From Yinghuangia elevatio (lineage in GTDB: Bacteria > Actinomycetota > Actinomycetes > Streptomycetales > Streptomycetaceae): a stretch of DNA of 64,000 bases. Position numbers and translations under genes: made by a program. Shown here in pieces: positions 56,525 to 64,000 of the stretch. The notes under the pieces are model-generated. The model worked only from the letters and a program-made list of their open reading frames with translations, was not told the origin of the DNA and made no database searches. How positions within the stretch are numbered: position 1 is the stretch's first letter; every line of letters begins with the position of its first letter. Where the stretch lies: assembly GCF_040649515.1 (NCBI RefSeq), contig NZ_JBEZFP010000003.1:62001-126000 (forward strand), given 5' to 3'.

Positions 56525-58006
56525 CTACTTGCCCGGCTTGCGCGAGCGCTTCTCGCGGACCTTCATGCGGATCTCGATCGGGGTGCCCGGGAAGCCGAAC
56601 TCCTCGCGCAGGCGCCGCTCCACGAAGCGGCGGTAGCCGGCCTCCAGGAAGCCCGAGGTGAACAGCACGAACCGGGGCGGCTTGGTGCCGGCCTGGGTGC
56701 CGAACAGGATGCGGGGCTGCTTGCCGCCGCGTACCGGGTGCGGATGGGCCGCGACGATCTGGCCGAGGAAGGCGTTGAGGCGCCCGGTCGGGATGCGCTT
56801 CTCCCAGCTGTCCAGGGCGGTTTCGATCGCCGGGACCAGCTTCTCCATGTGCCGGCCGGTCTTCGCCGAGACGTTGACGCGCGGCGCCCACTGGACCTGG
56901 ACGAGGTCCTTCTCGATCTCGCGTTCGAGGTAGTAGCGGCGCTCCTCGTCGAGAAGGTCCCACTTGTTGTACGCGATGACGATCGCGCGGCCCGACTCGA
57001 TCGCCAGCGAGATGATGCGGGTGTCCTGCTCGGCCAGGCGCTCGCTCGCGTCGACCAGGATGACCGCGACCTCGGCCTTCTCCAGCGCGGCCGTGGTGCG
57101 CAGCGACGCGTAGAAATCCGCGCCCTGGGTGAGGTGCACGCGCCGCCGGATGCCGGCGGTGTCGACGAACTTCCAGGTCTTGCCACCCAGTTCGATCAGC
57201 TCGTCGACCGGGTCGCGGGTCGTCCCGGCCAGCGGGTCGACGACGACGCGCGTCTCCCCGGCGAGCTTGTTGAGCATCGACGACTTGCCGACGTTGGGGC
57301 GGCCGAGCAGCGCGACGCGGCGCGGACCGCCGGGACCGGTGCCGAAGCGCTGCGCGGGCGCCTCGGGCAGGGCCTCCAGGACGGCATCCAGCAGGTCGCC
57401 GCTGCCGCGGCCGTGCACCGCGGAGACGGGGTACGGCATGCCGAGACCGAGCGACCACAGCGCCGCGGCGTCGGCCTCCAGCGCCAGGTTGTCGACCTTG
57501 TTGGCGGCCAGCACGACCGGCTTGCCGGCCCGGCGCAACAGCTTGACGACGGCCTCGTCGGTGTCGGTCGCGCCGACCGTGGCGTCCACGACGAAGAGGA
57601 TGGCGTCGGCGTTGTCGATGGCGTACTCGGCCTGGAGCGCGACCGACAGGTCGATACCCGCGACGTCCTTCTCCCAGCCGCCGGTGTCGACGACGGTGAA
57701 GCGGCGGCCGTTCCAGTCGGCGTCGTACTTGACGCGGTCGCGGGTGACCCCGGGGGTGTCCTCGACCACCGCCTGGCGGCGGCCGATGATGCGGTTGACG
57801 AGCGTGGACTTGCCGACGTTGGGGCGGCCCACGACGGCGAGGACGGGCATCGCGGCGTGTGCCTCGGCCTCCTCCTCGCCGCCGCCGAGGAGGTCTCCCC
57901 CGGCGTCGACCCACTCGTCGGGGTCGAAATCGGCCTCCCACGCCTCGGGGTCGATGCCCCCGGAGAACTCGTCGGCGGATGCGCCGGATCCGGCGTCGTG
58001 CTGCAT
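56525..58006 (-). CDS. der: Ribosome-assembly GTPase Der (EngA)
   Basis: Two-GTPase-domain protein needed for 50S subunit maturation, 493 residues. A 50-residue acidic N-terminal extension (E-E-E-A-E-A-H), normal in actinomycetes, precedes domain 1. P-loops G-R-P-N-V-G-K-S-T at 60-68 and G-R-P-N-V-G-K-S-S at 235-243; D-T-G-G/D-T-A-G G3 and N-K-V-D/N-K-W-D G4 motifs; C-terminal KH-like domain. ATG at 58006 with GAGGA upstream. Third gene of cmk-plsC-der, the usual actinomycete order; gap of 29 bases from plsC. Confidence 0.96.
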   Translation of the reverse strand: MQHDAGSGASADEFSGGIDPEAWEADFDPDEWVDAGGDLLGGGEEEAEAHAAMPVLAVVGRPNVGKSTLVNRIIGRRQAVVEDTPGVTRDRVKYDADWNGRRFTVVDTGGWEKDVAGIDLSVALQAEYAIDNADAILFVVDATVGATDTDEAVVKLLRRAGKPVVLAANKVDNLALEADAAALWSLGLGMPYPVSAVHGRGSGDLLDAVLEALPEAPAQRFGTGPGGPRRVALLGRPNVGKSSMLNKLAGETRVVVDPLAGTTRDPVDELIELGGKTWKFVDTAGIRRRVHLTQGADFYASLRTTAALEKAEVAVILVDASERLAEQDTRIISLAIESGRAIVIAYNKWDLLDEERRYYLEREIEKDLVQVQWAPRVNVSAKTGRHMEKLVPAIETALDSWEKRIPTGRLNAFLGQIVAAHPHPVRGGKQPRILFGTQAGTKPPRFVLFTSGFLEAGYRRFVERRLREEFGFPGTPIEIRMKVREKRSRKPGK

Positions 58007-58035
58007 GGGTGGCGTCCTCGTGATCGGTGGTGTTC

Positions 58036-58782
58036 TCAGGCGCGCGCGTCGGCGGCGGGAAGGTCGGCGGCGGGTGCCGCGGACCGTCCGGTCAGACGCT
58101 CGGCCTCGTGCAAGTGTGCGGTCAGTCGCTCGACGATGCGGCGCGACGCGTCGGTGACGGCGCTGCGGGTCCGCGTGCCGGTGTCGGCGGCGGGGAGGAA
58201 GGGCTTGCCGTACACGACGTCGATCTTCGCGCGGAAGGCCGGCAGTGCCCCGATGGACGCGCCGCGTTCGCCCGTCCCCAGGCACGCGACGGGCACGATC
58301 GGCGCGCCCGAGCGCATCGCGAGGTACGCGAGCCCGTTGTGGACCTCGGAGAAGTCGCCGGAGCCGCGCGTACCCTCCGGGAACACGCCCAGGCAGTTCC
58401 CGGCGCGGAGCACGGTGAGCGAGTCCATGATCATGCCGCGGTCGGCGCTGCCCCGGTTGACCGGGATGTGGCCGATGCCGCGCAGGACGGGGTCGAGCAC
58501 GCCGGTGAACATCTCCTGCTTGACCCAGAAGTGCACCGGGCGCGGGCAGAAGGCGTACAGCAGCGGTCCGTCGGCGAAGTTGGTGTGGTTGCCGGCCAGG
58601 ATCACCGGCCCGCCGAGCGGGACGTTGTGGGTGCCGAGCGAGCGTACGCGCCAGAACGAGCGCAGCAGCGGGATGCCGATGCGGTGCGCGGCGGCGGACA
58701 GCGGCGGCTTGGTGATGTCGGTGGGTACGGGCCAGCGGGTCCGGCTGCCCCCGTTGCCGCGCTGCCCGGGCAGATCGCTCAC
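58036..58782 (-). CDS. plsC: 1-acyl-glycerol-3-phosphate acyltransferase
   Basis: Makes phosphatidic acid from lysophosphatidic acid; 248 residues. Catalytic N-H-x4-D as G-N-H-T-N-F-A-D, and the P-E-G-T-R glycerol-phosphate motif in F-P-E-G-T-R-G-S-G-D-F. The N-terminus reads R-W-P-V-P-T-D and may touch the membrane by a hydrophobic stretch R-I-G-I-P-L-L-R-S-F-W. Start is a GTG that overlaps the TGA of cmk (58779-58782), so the two are translated together. Confidence 0.92.
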   Translation of the reverse strand: MSDLPGQRGNGGSRTRWPVPTDITKPPLSAAAHRIGIPLLRSFWRVRSLGTHNVPLGGPVILAGNHTNFADGPLLYAFCPRPVHFWVKQEMFTGVLDPVLRGIGHIPVNRGSADRGMIMDSLTVLRAGNCLGVFPEGTRGSGDFSEVHNGLAYLAMRSGAPIVPVACLGTGERGASIGALPAFRAKIDVVYGKPFLPAADTGTRTRSAVTDASRRIVERLTAHLHEAERLTGRSAAPAADLPAADARA

Positions 58783-59516
58783 CGCAGGGCTTCTCCGGCG
58801 GGCTCGGGCGCACCCGCGGCCACCGCGGAACCCCCGTCGACGGCCCGCGCGACGAGCCCGAGCAGGTGCTCCACGACCTGGTCGCGGTCCATCTCGGTGG
58901 TGTCGACCAAGAGGCCGTCGGCCGCCAGTGTGAGCGGTGCCGTGGCCCGGCCCGAGTCGAGCGCGTCGCGGCGGGCGAGATCCGCCTGCGTGGCGTTGAC
59001 GTCGGTCGCGGGGTCGTCGCTCTCGGCGTTGCGCCTCGCGGCCCGCGCCGCCTCGGACGCGGTCAGGTACACCTTCAGCGCCGCGTCGGGGGCCACCACC
59101 GTGCCGATGTCGCGGCCCTCGACCACGATGCCGCCGGAGCCGATCACGGCCCGCTGCATCGCGACCAGGCGCGTCCGCACCTCCGGGACCGCGCTGACGG
59201 CGCTCACCGAGCCGGTGACCTCGGGCCCCCGGATCGGCCCGGCGACGTCGATGCCGTCCACCGTGATGGTCGGCCCGGACGGGTCCGTCCCCGACACCAG
59301 CTCGGGCTTGTCCGCCGCGGCGGCCACCGCGACCGCGTCCGTCACCTCGACGCCGTTGTGCAGCATCCACCAGGTCATCGCCCGGTACATCGCGCCCGTG
59401 TCGAGGTAGCGCAGCCCGAGCCGCCGGGCGACCTCGCGCGACACGCTGGACTTGCCGGAGCCGGACGGACCGTCGACCGCGACCACGATCGTCGCGAGCG
59501 GCGTGCGTGTATCCAC
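58779..59516 (-). CDS. cmk: Cytidylate kinase
   Basis: Phosphorylates CMP and dCMP. 245 residues. P-loop D-G-P-S-G-S-G-K-S-S at 15-24, then V-S-R-E-V-A-R-R-L-G-L-R-Y-L-D-T-G-A-M-Y-R-A, V-V-E-G-R-D-I-G-T-V-V and the lid-region K-V-Y-L-T-A-S-E-A-A-R-A-A-R-R. GTG start chosen from the family; GAAGGG upstream at a slightly long spacing, and an in-frame ATG 27 codons earlier is possible. First gene of the operon; GTGA-coupled to plsC. The C-terminal A-G-A-P-E-P-A-G-E-A-L-R is a small variable tail. Confidence 0.95.
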   Translation of the reverse strand: MDTRTPLATIVVAVDGPSGSGKSSVSREVARRLGLRYLDTGAMYRAMTWWMLHNGVEVTDAVAVAAAADKPELVSGTDPSGPTITVDGIDVAGPIRGPEVTGSVSAVSAVPEVRTRLVAMQRAVIGSGGIVVEGRDIGTVVAPDAALKVYLTASEAARAARRNAESDDPATDVNATQADLARRDALDSGRATAPLTLAADGLLVDTTEMDRDQVVEHLLGLVARAVDGGSAVAAGAPEPAGEALR

Positions 59517-59749
59517 GGTCGATGACCCTTCGATTCCTGGGGATGTCACCCCCGAGGGTACCGGGAACCGCCGCACCCGATCATCCCCGAATCCCACCCC
59601 ATCCCGTCGCCGGCCCCGCCACGCGCCGCGGCCGCGGCGACCGGGGCCTCGCGGTGTCTCCGCAGCCCGCTGTCAAGTCGCCCATGAACCCGTCCTCCGT
59701 GCTGCCCGGCCAGGCACCTTCCGCGGTGATCGACGCGATACTGCCCGGG
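59517..59749. other. Upstream region of cmk
   Basis: About 230 bases containing the presumed cmk promoter, reading leftward. No operator-like palindrome seen and no gene supported. The LRV remnant begins after it. Confidence 0.4.
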
Positions 59750-60250
59750 CGGATCTGCCGCTCCTGGACCTCCTCCCGGCCGGACATGAGCATCCCGACC
59801 CCGCGGTCCTGGCACAGGCGGTCGGGCACGACTCGGTCGGCGTGCGCCGCGCCGCGGCCGGAAATCCCACGGTCTCGCCGGAGCTGCTCGTGCGGATGAC
59901 GAACCGCACCGCCGAGTCGGCCAAGACGACGGGCCCGGCGGCGCGGGAGCTGGCGGGTGTGGTCCTGGAACACCGGCGGGCCACGCGCTCGGTGCTGCCG
60001 GCGGTCACCCGTTTCGTGGATCGCGCGGGGTCCCCGATGACGTGTTCGACTCCCCCGCGTCCCGCCTCTCGCCGCAGGAGCCGTACGCGACCGCCAAGCC
60101 GGCCGACCCCCGCCCGATCGCGTTCGCGGTCTCCGGACTGCGCGACATGGCCGTCGCCGCGTCCCCCGACGGTGCGCACTTCCTTGACGACGACGACGCT
60201 CCGCGCGCCCACCCGGTCGGCGTCGTCGCCACCGCATGGCCGGTACATCC
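59750..60250 (+). pseudogene. Decayed leucine-rich-variant (LRV) repeat gene
   Basis: In one plus frame, 59770-60035 reads H-P-D-P-A-V-L-A-Q-A-V-G-H-D-S-V-G-V-R-R-A-A-A-G-N-P-T-V-S-P-E-L, then a degenerate second part (T-A-R-E-L-A-G-V-V-L-E-H-R-R-A-T). The unit H-P-D-P-x-V-R-x-A-A-A-x-N-P is an LRV repeat. After 60040 sense-like coding continues in another frame (V-F-D-S-P-A-S-R-L-S) to about 60240, so at least one frameshift is present, and no start codon or ribosome-binding site is visible. A remnant of a larger gene, with no function expected. Confidence 0.5.
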
Positions 60251-60337
60251 GTTTGCGGTCCCGGCACCGAGCGGGAATCCGGTGATCATCCGGGCTGTTG
60301 CAGCGACGCGTCAGCAGCAGCCGTCGAAGGGCTCTCA

Positions 60338-61243
60338 GTGCGTGCCGTACAGATCGATCGCTTCGGTGCACCCGACGTGCTCCGCGTAGTCGACGCTCCC
60401 CAACCCGAACCGGGGCCCGGGGAAGTGCTGATCCGGAGCATCGCGACCGGCATCAACCCCGTCGACGACAAGACGCGCGCGGGGGCGATCGGCGAGGGGA
60501 CACCGCCTTTGCCGATGACACTCGGCTGGGACTTGGCCGGCATCGTGGTGGACGGTGGCGACAGCGGGCTGCGTGTGGGGGAACGGGTCGTCGCGATGTC
60601 GCACCAGCTCGACTCCGGCCGGGGCACCTGGGCCGACCTGGTCGCTTTGCCGGCGCGGGCTGTCGCCGCCGCGCCGCAGTCGGTCAGTCTCGTCGAAGCA
60701 GCCATCTTGCCGCTCCCGGGACTCACTGCCTTGCAGACCCTGAACTGGCTGGCACTGTCCGCCGGGGAACGGCTGCTCATAGCGGGCGCCGCGGGAGCGG
60801 TCGGCGGGTTGGCCCTGCAGATCGCCCGGGCTCGGGGCGTCCGGGTGGACGCCCTCGTCTCTCGGAACGCGCATGCCGGATTCGCCCGCGACCACGGTGC
60901 CGACTTCGTCACCACCCACCCCGGCGCCCTCGAACAACGCGGCTACGACGCGGTCTTCGACACGGTCGGCGCCTTCGTGACCGAGGCCGTGGCCGACGGC
61001 GGCCGGTACGCGTCGATCGCCACCCAGGCCGGGCCCGTCCCCGACCAGTCCTCCCGCGGTGTGCGCACGGTCGTCAACCAGGTGCGCGAGGACGGCGCGG
61101 GACTCGCCGAGCTGGCCGATCTTGTCGACCGCGGTTCCTTGCGGCCGCGCGTGCACGCCGCGTTCGGACTGCACGAGATCCGGGCGGCACATGCACGTTT
61201 CCTGCAGGGCGGCTTGGCGGGGAAGGTCGCGATGACCTTCTGA
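60338..61243 (+). CDS. Zinc-independent quinone-oxidoreductase-type NADP-dependent reductase
   Basis: 301 residues, medium-chain dehydrogenase/reductase of the quinone oxidoreductase subgroup. Start R-A-V-Q-I-D-R-F-G-A-P-D-V-L-R-V; substrate loop T-G-I-N-P-V-D-D-K-T-R; N-terminal G-W-D-L-A-G-I-V; nucleotide motif I-A-G-A-A-G-A-V-G-G-L-A-L-Q-I-A. The zinc-binding residues are absent. GTG at 60338 chosen with GAAGGG upstream over ATG 60236. It stands alone between the LRV remnant and the convergent P-loop gene. Confidence 0.9.
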   Translation: MRAVQIDRFGAPDVLRVVDAPQPEPGPGEVLIRSIATGINPVDDKTRAGAIGEGTPPLPMTLGWDLAGIVVDGGDSGLRVGERVVAMSHQLDSGRGTWADLVALPARAVAAAPQSVSLVEAAILPLPGLTALQTLNWLALSAGERLLIAGAAGAVGGLALQIARARGVRVDALVSRNAHAGFARDHGADFVTTHPGALEQRGYDAVFDTVGAFVTEAVADGGRYASIATQAGPVPDQSSRGVRTVVNQVREDGAGLAELADLVDRGSLRPRVHAAFGLHEIRAAHARFLQGGLAGKVAMTF

Positions 61244-61385
61244 CCCTGTACGCCTTGTCCCGCGGCTTGTCCTTTGCGGCATGTCCTGTGCGACTTGCTT
61301 CTTGTGACCTGTCCTGTGCGACGACGTCCTGCACGACTCGTCGGCCGACGTGTCCGTGCTCAGGGCGGCGCGAAGCCAGGCGAGG

Positions 61386-62147
61386 TCAGGTGCTGCGACC
61401 TGCCTCGACGTCCATCTCTGCCTCTACCTCTGCCGATGCCTTGGACGATGTCCCTGCCGATGTCTCTGCTTCTGGGAGGTAGGGGCTGAAGTGCTCGGCG
61501 ACGAGGTCGGTGATTGTGTCGGCGTCCCGCGAGCCGTCGATCTCGATGACGCGGATGCCGAGTCGGTGCGCGGAGCGGACGGCGTCCTCGGCGACGAGGC
61601 GGTCCCGGGCGAGCCGGTTGGCCTGCGCGCGGGCGGGGTCCGTGACGCGGTTCCCGAGCGAGGCCGCGCGGGGCAGTTCGCGTACCTGCTGCCGGCGGAA
61701 CTCGGGTGTGGGCACCATCACGACCATCCGGCGCGGTGAATCGGCGAGGGGGGCGACGAGTTCGGGGCGGAGTCCCCAGCCTTCGGCGATGACCGGGCGG
61801 CCGGAGACGAGTGCGCGCAGGTCGTCGAGGGCCCATTGGAAGCGCTCGGGGAAGCCTTCCAGCGTCGTCGCGGCCATCTGTTCCGGGGTGGTGTCGACCC
61901 ACACCGTGTCGGGGTCGGGCTCGGCGGCGGGCTCGCCTAGAGCGACGCGACGGGCGATCCGGCGGTCGTTGTGGCCGCGGGCGTCGTGGTAGTCGTACTG
62001 ATAGACGGTGACGCCGTACCGAACGGCCAGCAGCCGGGCGACCGTCGACTTGCCGGCCCATTGACCGCCGCCGATCCACAGCGCGTTGCGCAGGGTGCCG
62101 AAGGGATCCGGGACTTCGCTGTCGTCACGAGGGCCAGGGCTGGTCAT
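61386..62147 (-). CDS. P-loop protein of unknown function (kinase-like)
   Basis: 253 residues. W-I-G-G-G-Q-W-A-G-K-S-T-V-A-R-L-L-A is a Walker A of the AAA/uridine-kinase-like or chloramphenicol-phosphotransferase-like group; Y-Q-Y-D-Y-H-D-A-R-G-H after it and A-E-G-W-G-L-R-P suggest a small-molecule or nucleotide kinase fold. The C-terminal 30 residues are Glu/Ala/Ser-rich and probably disordered. ATG with GGGAGGACC upstream. Convergent with the reductase gene. Similar Streptomyces proteins are annotated only as hypothetical. Confidence 0.75.
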   Translation of the reverse strand: MTSPGPRDDSEVPDPFGTLRNALWIGGGQWAGKSTVARLLAVRYGVTVYQYDYHDARGHNDRRIARRVALGEPAAEPDPDTVWVDTTPEQMAATTLEGFPERFQWALDDLRALVSGRPVIAEGWGLRPELVAPLADSPRRMVVMVPTPEFRRQQVRELPRAASLGNRVTDPARAQANRLARDRLVAEDAVRSAHRLGIRVIEIDGSRDADTITDLVAEHFSPYLPEAETSAGTSSKASAEVEAEMDVEAGRST

Positions 62148-62259
62148 CTGCGGTCCTCCCGGTCCGGCGAGCGTCTCGACTGCGACAAGGCATCGTCCCG
62201 CATCTGCCCGGCTGCTGCCGTACGACGCCCGGGCGGCAGACGTCGGGCAGCACGCCGCG

Positions 62260-63744
62260 TCAGGTGCGGGCGGGGGCAGGAGCCTCCGTGGGTGCCACGT
62301 TGTGCGCCGCGACGGTTCGGGGCCGGTGGCGCGGGAGGCCGGCGAGGGCGACGAGGATCACCAGGCCGCCGGCCACCGCGCCGATGACGAAGGAGGCGGT
62401 GAAGGCGCTTTCGGTGGGGACGGCGACGGGGAGGCCGGCGATGAGGTGGCCGGTCAGGAGCGAGGTGACGACGGCGCTCGCCAGCGAGCTGCCGACGGAA
62501 CGCGCGATGGCGTTGACGCTGTTGGCGATGCCGGTCTGTGCCAGGGGGACTTCGGCGATGATCAGTGCGGGCATGGCGGCGTACGCGATGGCGACGGACG
62601 ACTGCACGGCGACCGCGACGACGATCAGGTGCCAGCTGCTGCTGTGCGCGAAGGCGACGAAGGCGTACGCGACGAGGCTGATGGCGCCGGCGACGGCGAG
62701 GGCGTGGCGGCCGCCGAAGCGGCGTACCAGCAGGCCGCCGACGGGTGCGGCGACGACGGCGCTGAGGGCACCGGGGAGCAGGTAGACGGTGGAGGCGGAC
62801 AGGACCGACGCGGAGAAGCCGTAGCCGGCGACGCGCTCGGGCATTTGCACGAACTGCGACACGGCCAGGAAGCCGACGAACATGTTCACGCCGACCAGGA
62901 CGCCCGCGATGTTGGTGAAGGCCACCGAGCGCTTCACGAAGACCTTCATGTCGATCATCGGGTCGGCGATGCGCCGCTCGGCGAGCGCCCAGGCGGCGAA
63001 GAGGGCGGCGGCGGCGGCGAACAGGCCGAGGGTGCGCGGCGACGTCCAGCCCCACGTGTTGCCCTGCGAGACGGGGAGCAGCAGCGCCACGAGGGCGAGG
63101 CCGAGCAGGCCCGCGCCGATCCAGTCGATGCGCCCGGTGGCGGTGGGCTTGCGTGCCGGTACGACGGCGGCGACCGCGAGCGCGGCCAGTGCGGTGAGGA
63201 TGGTCGCGGCCCAGAAGACGCGGTGGTAGTCGCCGTGGTGGTTCGTGAGGAGGCCGGTGAGGACCAGGCCGATGCCGCCGCCGATGCCGATCATGCCGCT
63301 GACCATGGCCATCGCGCCGGTCAGCTTCTGGGGCGGCAGCTCGTCGCGCAGTGCGCCGAGGGCGACGGGGAACAGGCCGCCCCACGCGCCCTGGAGCACG
63401 CGGGCGACGATCAGCAGCGGCAGTGACGTAGTCAGGGCGGCGAGCAGCGACCCGGCCAGGATCATCCCGAGCGCGACCAGCAGCATGCGCTTCTTGCCGA
63501 ACAGGTCGCCGGTCTTCCCGAACAGCGGCGTCATGACGGCGGCCGCCAGCAGGTTCGCGGTGAGTACCCAGCTGACCGAGCCGGCGTCGGCGTCGAGGCG
63601 GGCGCCGATGGTGCCGAGGACCGGGACGACCAGGGTCTGCAGCATCGCGCCGACCATGGCGGCGAACGACAGGGCGGCGATCAGCGCGCCGGGGCGCGGC
63701 GTACGGGTTGCGCTCGCTGGCGCGACGGCTGCGGTGGCGGACAC
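62260..63744 (-). CDS. MFS drug exporter (DHA2-like)
   Basis: 494 residues, about 14 membrane helices. Motif A G-K-T-G-D-L-F-G-K-K-R-M, motif C-like G-I-G-G-G-I-G-L-V-L, and N-terminal M-L-Q-T-L-V-V-P-V-L. GTG start; weak GAGGA. Its promoter region holds a palindrome (63798-63816) and the divergent gene at the right edge may encode the repressor. Proton-driven efflux of a toxic compound is likely. Confidence 0.9.
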   Translation of the reverse strand: MSATAAVAPASATRTPRPGALIAALSFAAMVGAMLQTLVVPVLGTIGARLDADAGSVSWVLTANLLAAAVMTPLFGKTGDLFGKKRMLLVALGMILAGSLLAALTTSLPLLIVARVLQGAWGGLFPVALGALRDELPPQKLTGAMAMVSGMIGIGGGIGLVLTGLLTNHHGDYHRVFWAATILTALAALAVAAVVPARKPTATGRIDWIGAGLLGLALVALLLPVSQGNTWGWTSPRTLGLFAAAAALFAAWALAERRIADPMIDMKVFVKRSVAFTNIAGVLVGVNMFVGFLAVSQFVQMPERVAGYGFSASVLSASTVYLLPGALSAVVAAPVGGLLVRRFGGRHALAVAGAISLVAYAFVAFAHSSSWHLIVVAVAVQSSVAIAYAAMPALIIAEVPLAQTGIANSVNAIARSVGSSLASAVVTSLLTGHLIAGLPVAVPTESAFTASFVIGAVAGGLVILVALAGLPRHRPRTVAAHNVAPTEAPAPART

Positions 63745-63797
63745 GGGCCGGGTCCTCGTTTCCTCGGGGATGCGGGTGGTGCGTACGGGAGACTTAA

Positions 63798-63816
63798 ACT
63801 CAACAGTGTGTCGAGT
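63798..63816. promoter_or_regulatory. Operator-like inverted repeat ACTCAACA-GTG-TGTCGAGT
   Basis: Eight-base arms, one mismatch, three-base centre, in the gap between the divergent MFS exporter and the partial gene at the right edge. AT-leaning, 54-72 bases upstream of the exporter GTG. Typical TetR-class operator form. Confidence 0.6.
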
Positions 63817-63920
63817 ATTCCCGATGATGCGTCGATTGCACGACTCGGGACGCGGCGGGCGCCCCGCATCGGATGCCGTCGCGGAGGCGTGGGGCCCCGG
63901 TTGTGGGTAGGAGGACGGCC

Positions 63921-63953
63921 ATGGGCTTCGAATCCGATGGGGTGCGGCCGTGA
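63921..63953 (+). other. Possible 10-codon leader ORF
   Basis: ATG-GGC-TTC-GAA-TCC-GAT-GGG-GTG-CGG-CCG-TGA with a strong AGGAGG seven bases upstream; its TGA overlaps the GTG of the following frame (GTGA). It could be a leader peptide that loads ribosomes onto the next gene, or the true N-terminus of the next gene with a frameshift. Undecidable from the fragment. Confidence 0.35.
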
Positions 63954-64000
63954 GTGCGGGTTCGGACTATGCCGAGGTGGCCGGGGCGGCGGGTGCCTGG
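63950..64000 (+). CDS. Start of an unidentified gene (5' part only, cut by the window edge)
   Basis: GTG-AGT-GCG-GGT-TCG-GAC-TAT-GCC opens a frame of 17 codons to the edge: V-S-A-G-S-D-Y-A-E-V-A-G-A-A-G-A-W. Too short to identify. Its position, divergent from the MFS exporter across a palindrome, suggests a regulator of the exporter, but that is inference only. Confidence 0.4.
   Translation, partial: MSAGSDYAEVAGAAGAW

Overview
The window reads as chromosomal DNA of a high-GC Gram-positive actinomycete, most likely Streptomyces-like (Streptomycetales). Reasons: very high GC with third-position bias in all real genes, many GTG starts, a WhiJ-type regulator/DUF397/ATPase locus, SigE-family sigma factor, F420-dependent reductase, DUF445, excalibur and SAM-methyltransferase families typical of actinomycetes, and the conserved cmk-plsC-der order. 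No tRNA, rRNA, CRISPR array, phage or insertion sequence was seen. The left edge cuts a solute-binding protein gene; the right edge cuts a gene beginning near 63950.

Layout. 1-10 kb: end of a peptide-type ABC binding protein, citrate synthase, an orphan N6-adenine methylase with a specificity-like tail, a lipoprotein with an internal duplication, a G-rich repeat block, an alpha/beta hydrolase, uricase and a membrane-anchored pseudokinase. 10-17 kb: divergent HxlR regulator/F420 reductase pair, a three-gene operon (NifU-like CxxC protein, CGSC variant of the UGSC family, unknown partner), a CoA-transferase and two tandem SAM-methyltransferase paralogues. 17-26 kb: glutamate-type binding lipoprotein, DUF445 protein, divergent acyl-CoA synthetase/aldehyde dehydrogenase, SecD-like lipoprotein, and an MFS exporter whose start codon sits inside a perfect palindrome. 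26-30 kb: SigE-type sigma factor with a coupled membrane protein, excalibur protein, and the WhiJ-type trio.

29.8-48 kb is catabolic. A GMC oxidoreductase with a GntR regulator and an acetoacetyl-CoA synthetase (minus strand) face a five-to-six-gene plus-strand operon (FAA hydrolase, VOC ring-cleavage type dioxygenase, FAD monooxygenase, flavin oxygenase, alpha/beta hydrolase, amidohydrolase) that looks like an aromatic-ring degradation pathway with translational coupling. Convergent to it is a minus-strand operon of three acyl-CoA dehydrogenase genes (one double-length) plus a CrtC/AttH-like protein, resembling the steroid or long side-chain beta-oxidation sets of mycolata. The promoter of this operon and the acyl-CoA synthetase/aldehyde dehydrogenase promoter 27 kb away carry the same palindromic site (CCTTGWCAAGG followed by TCAAA), suggesting one shared regulator.

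48-64 kb: PPOX-type protein, short-chain dehydrogenase, two drug-type MFS exporters, small LapA-like membrane protein, lipoproteins, BioA, a Met-Gly-Asn-Ser repeat protein, the cmk-plsC-der operon, a decayed leucine-rich-variant repeat gene, a quinone-oxidoreductase-type protein and a P-loop protein. Strong GC-rich hairpins separate nearly all convergent gene pairs.
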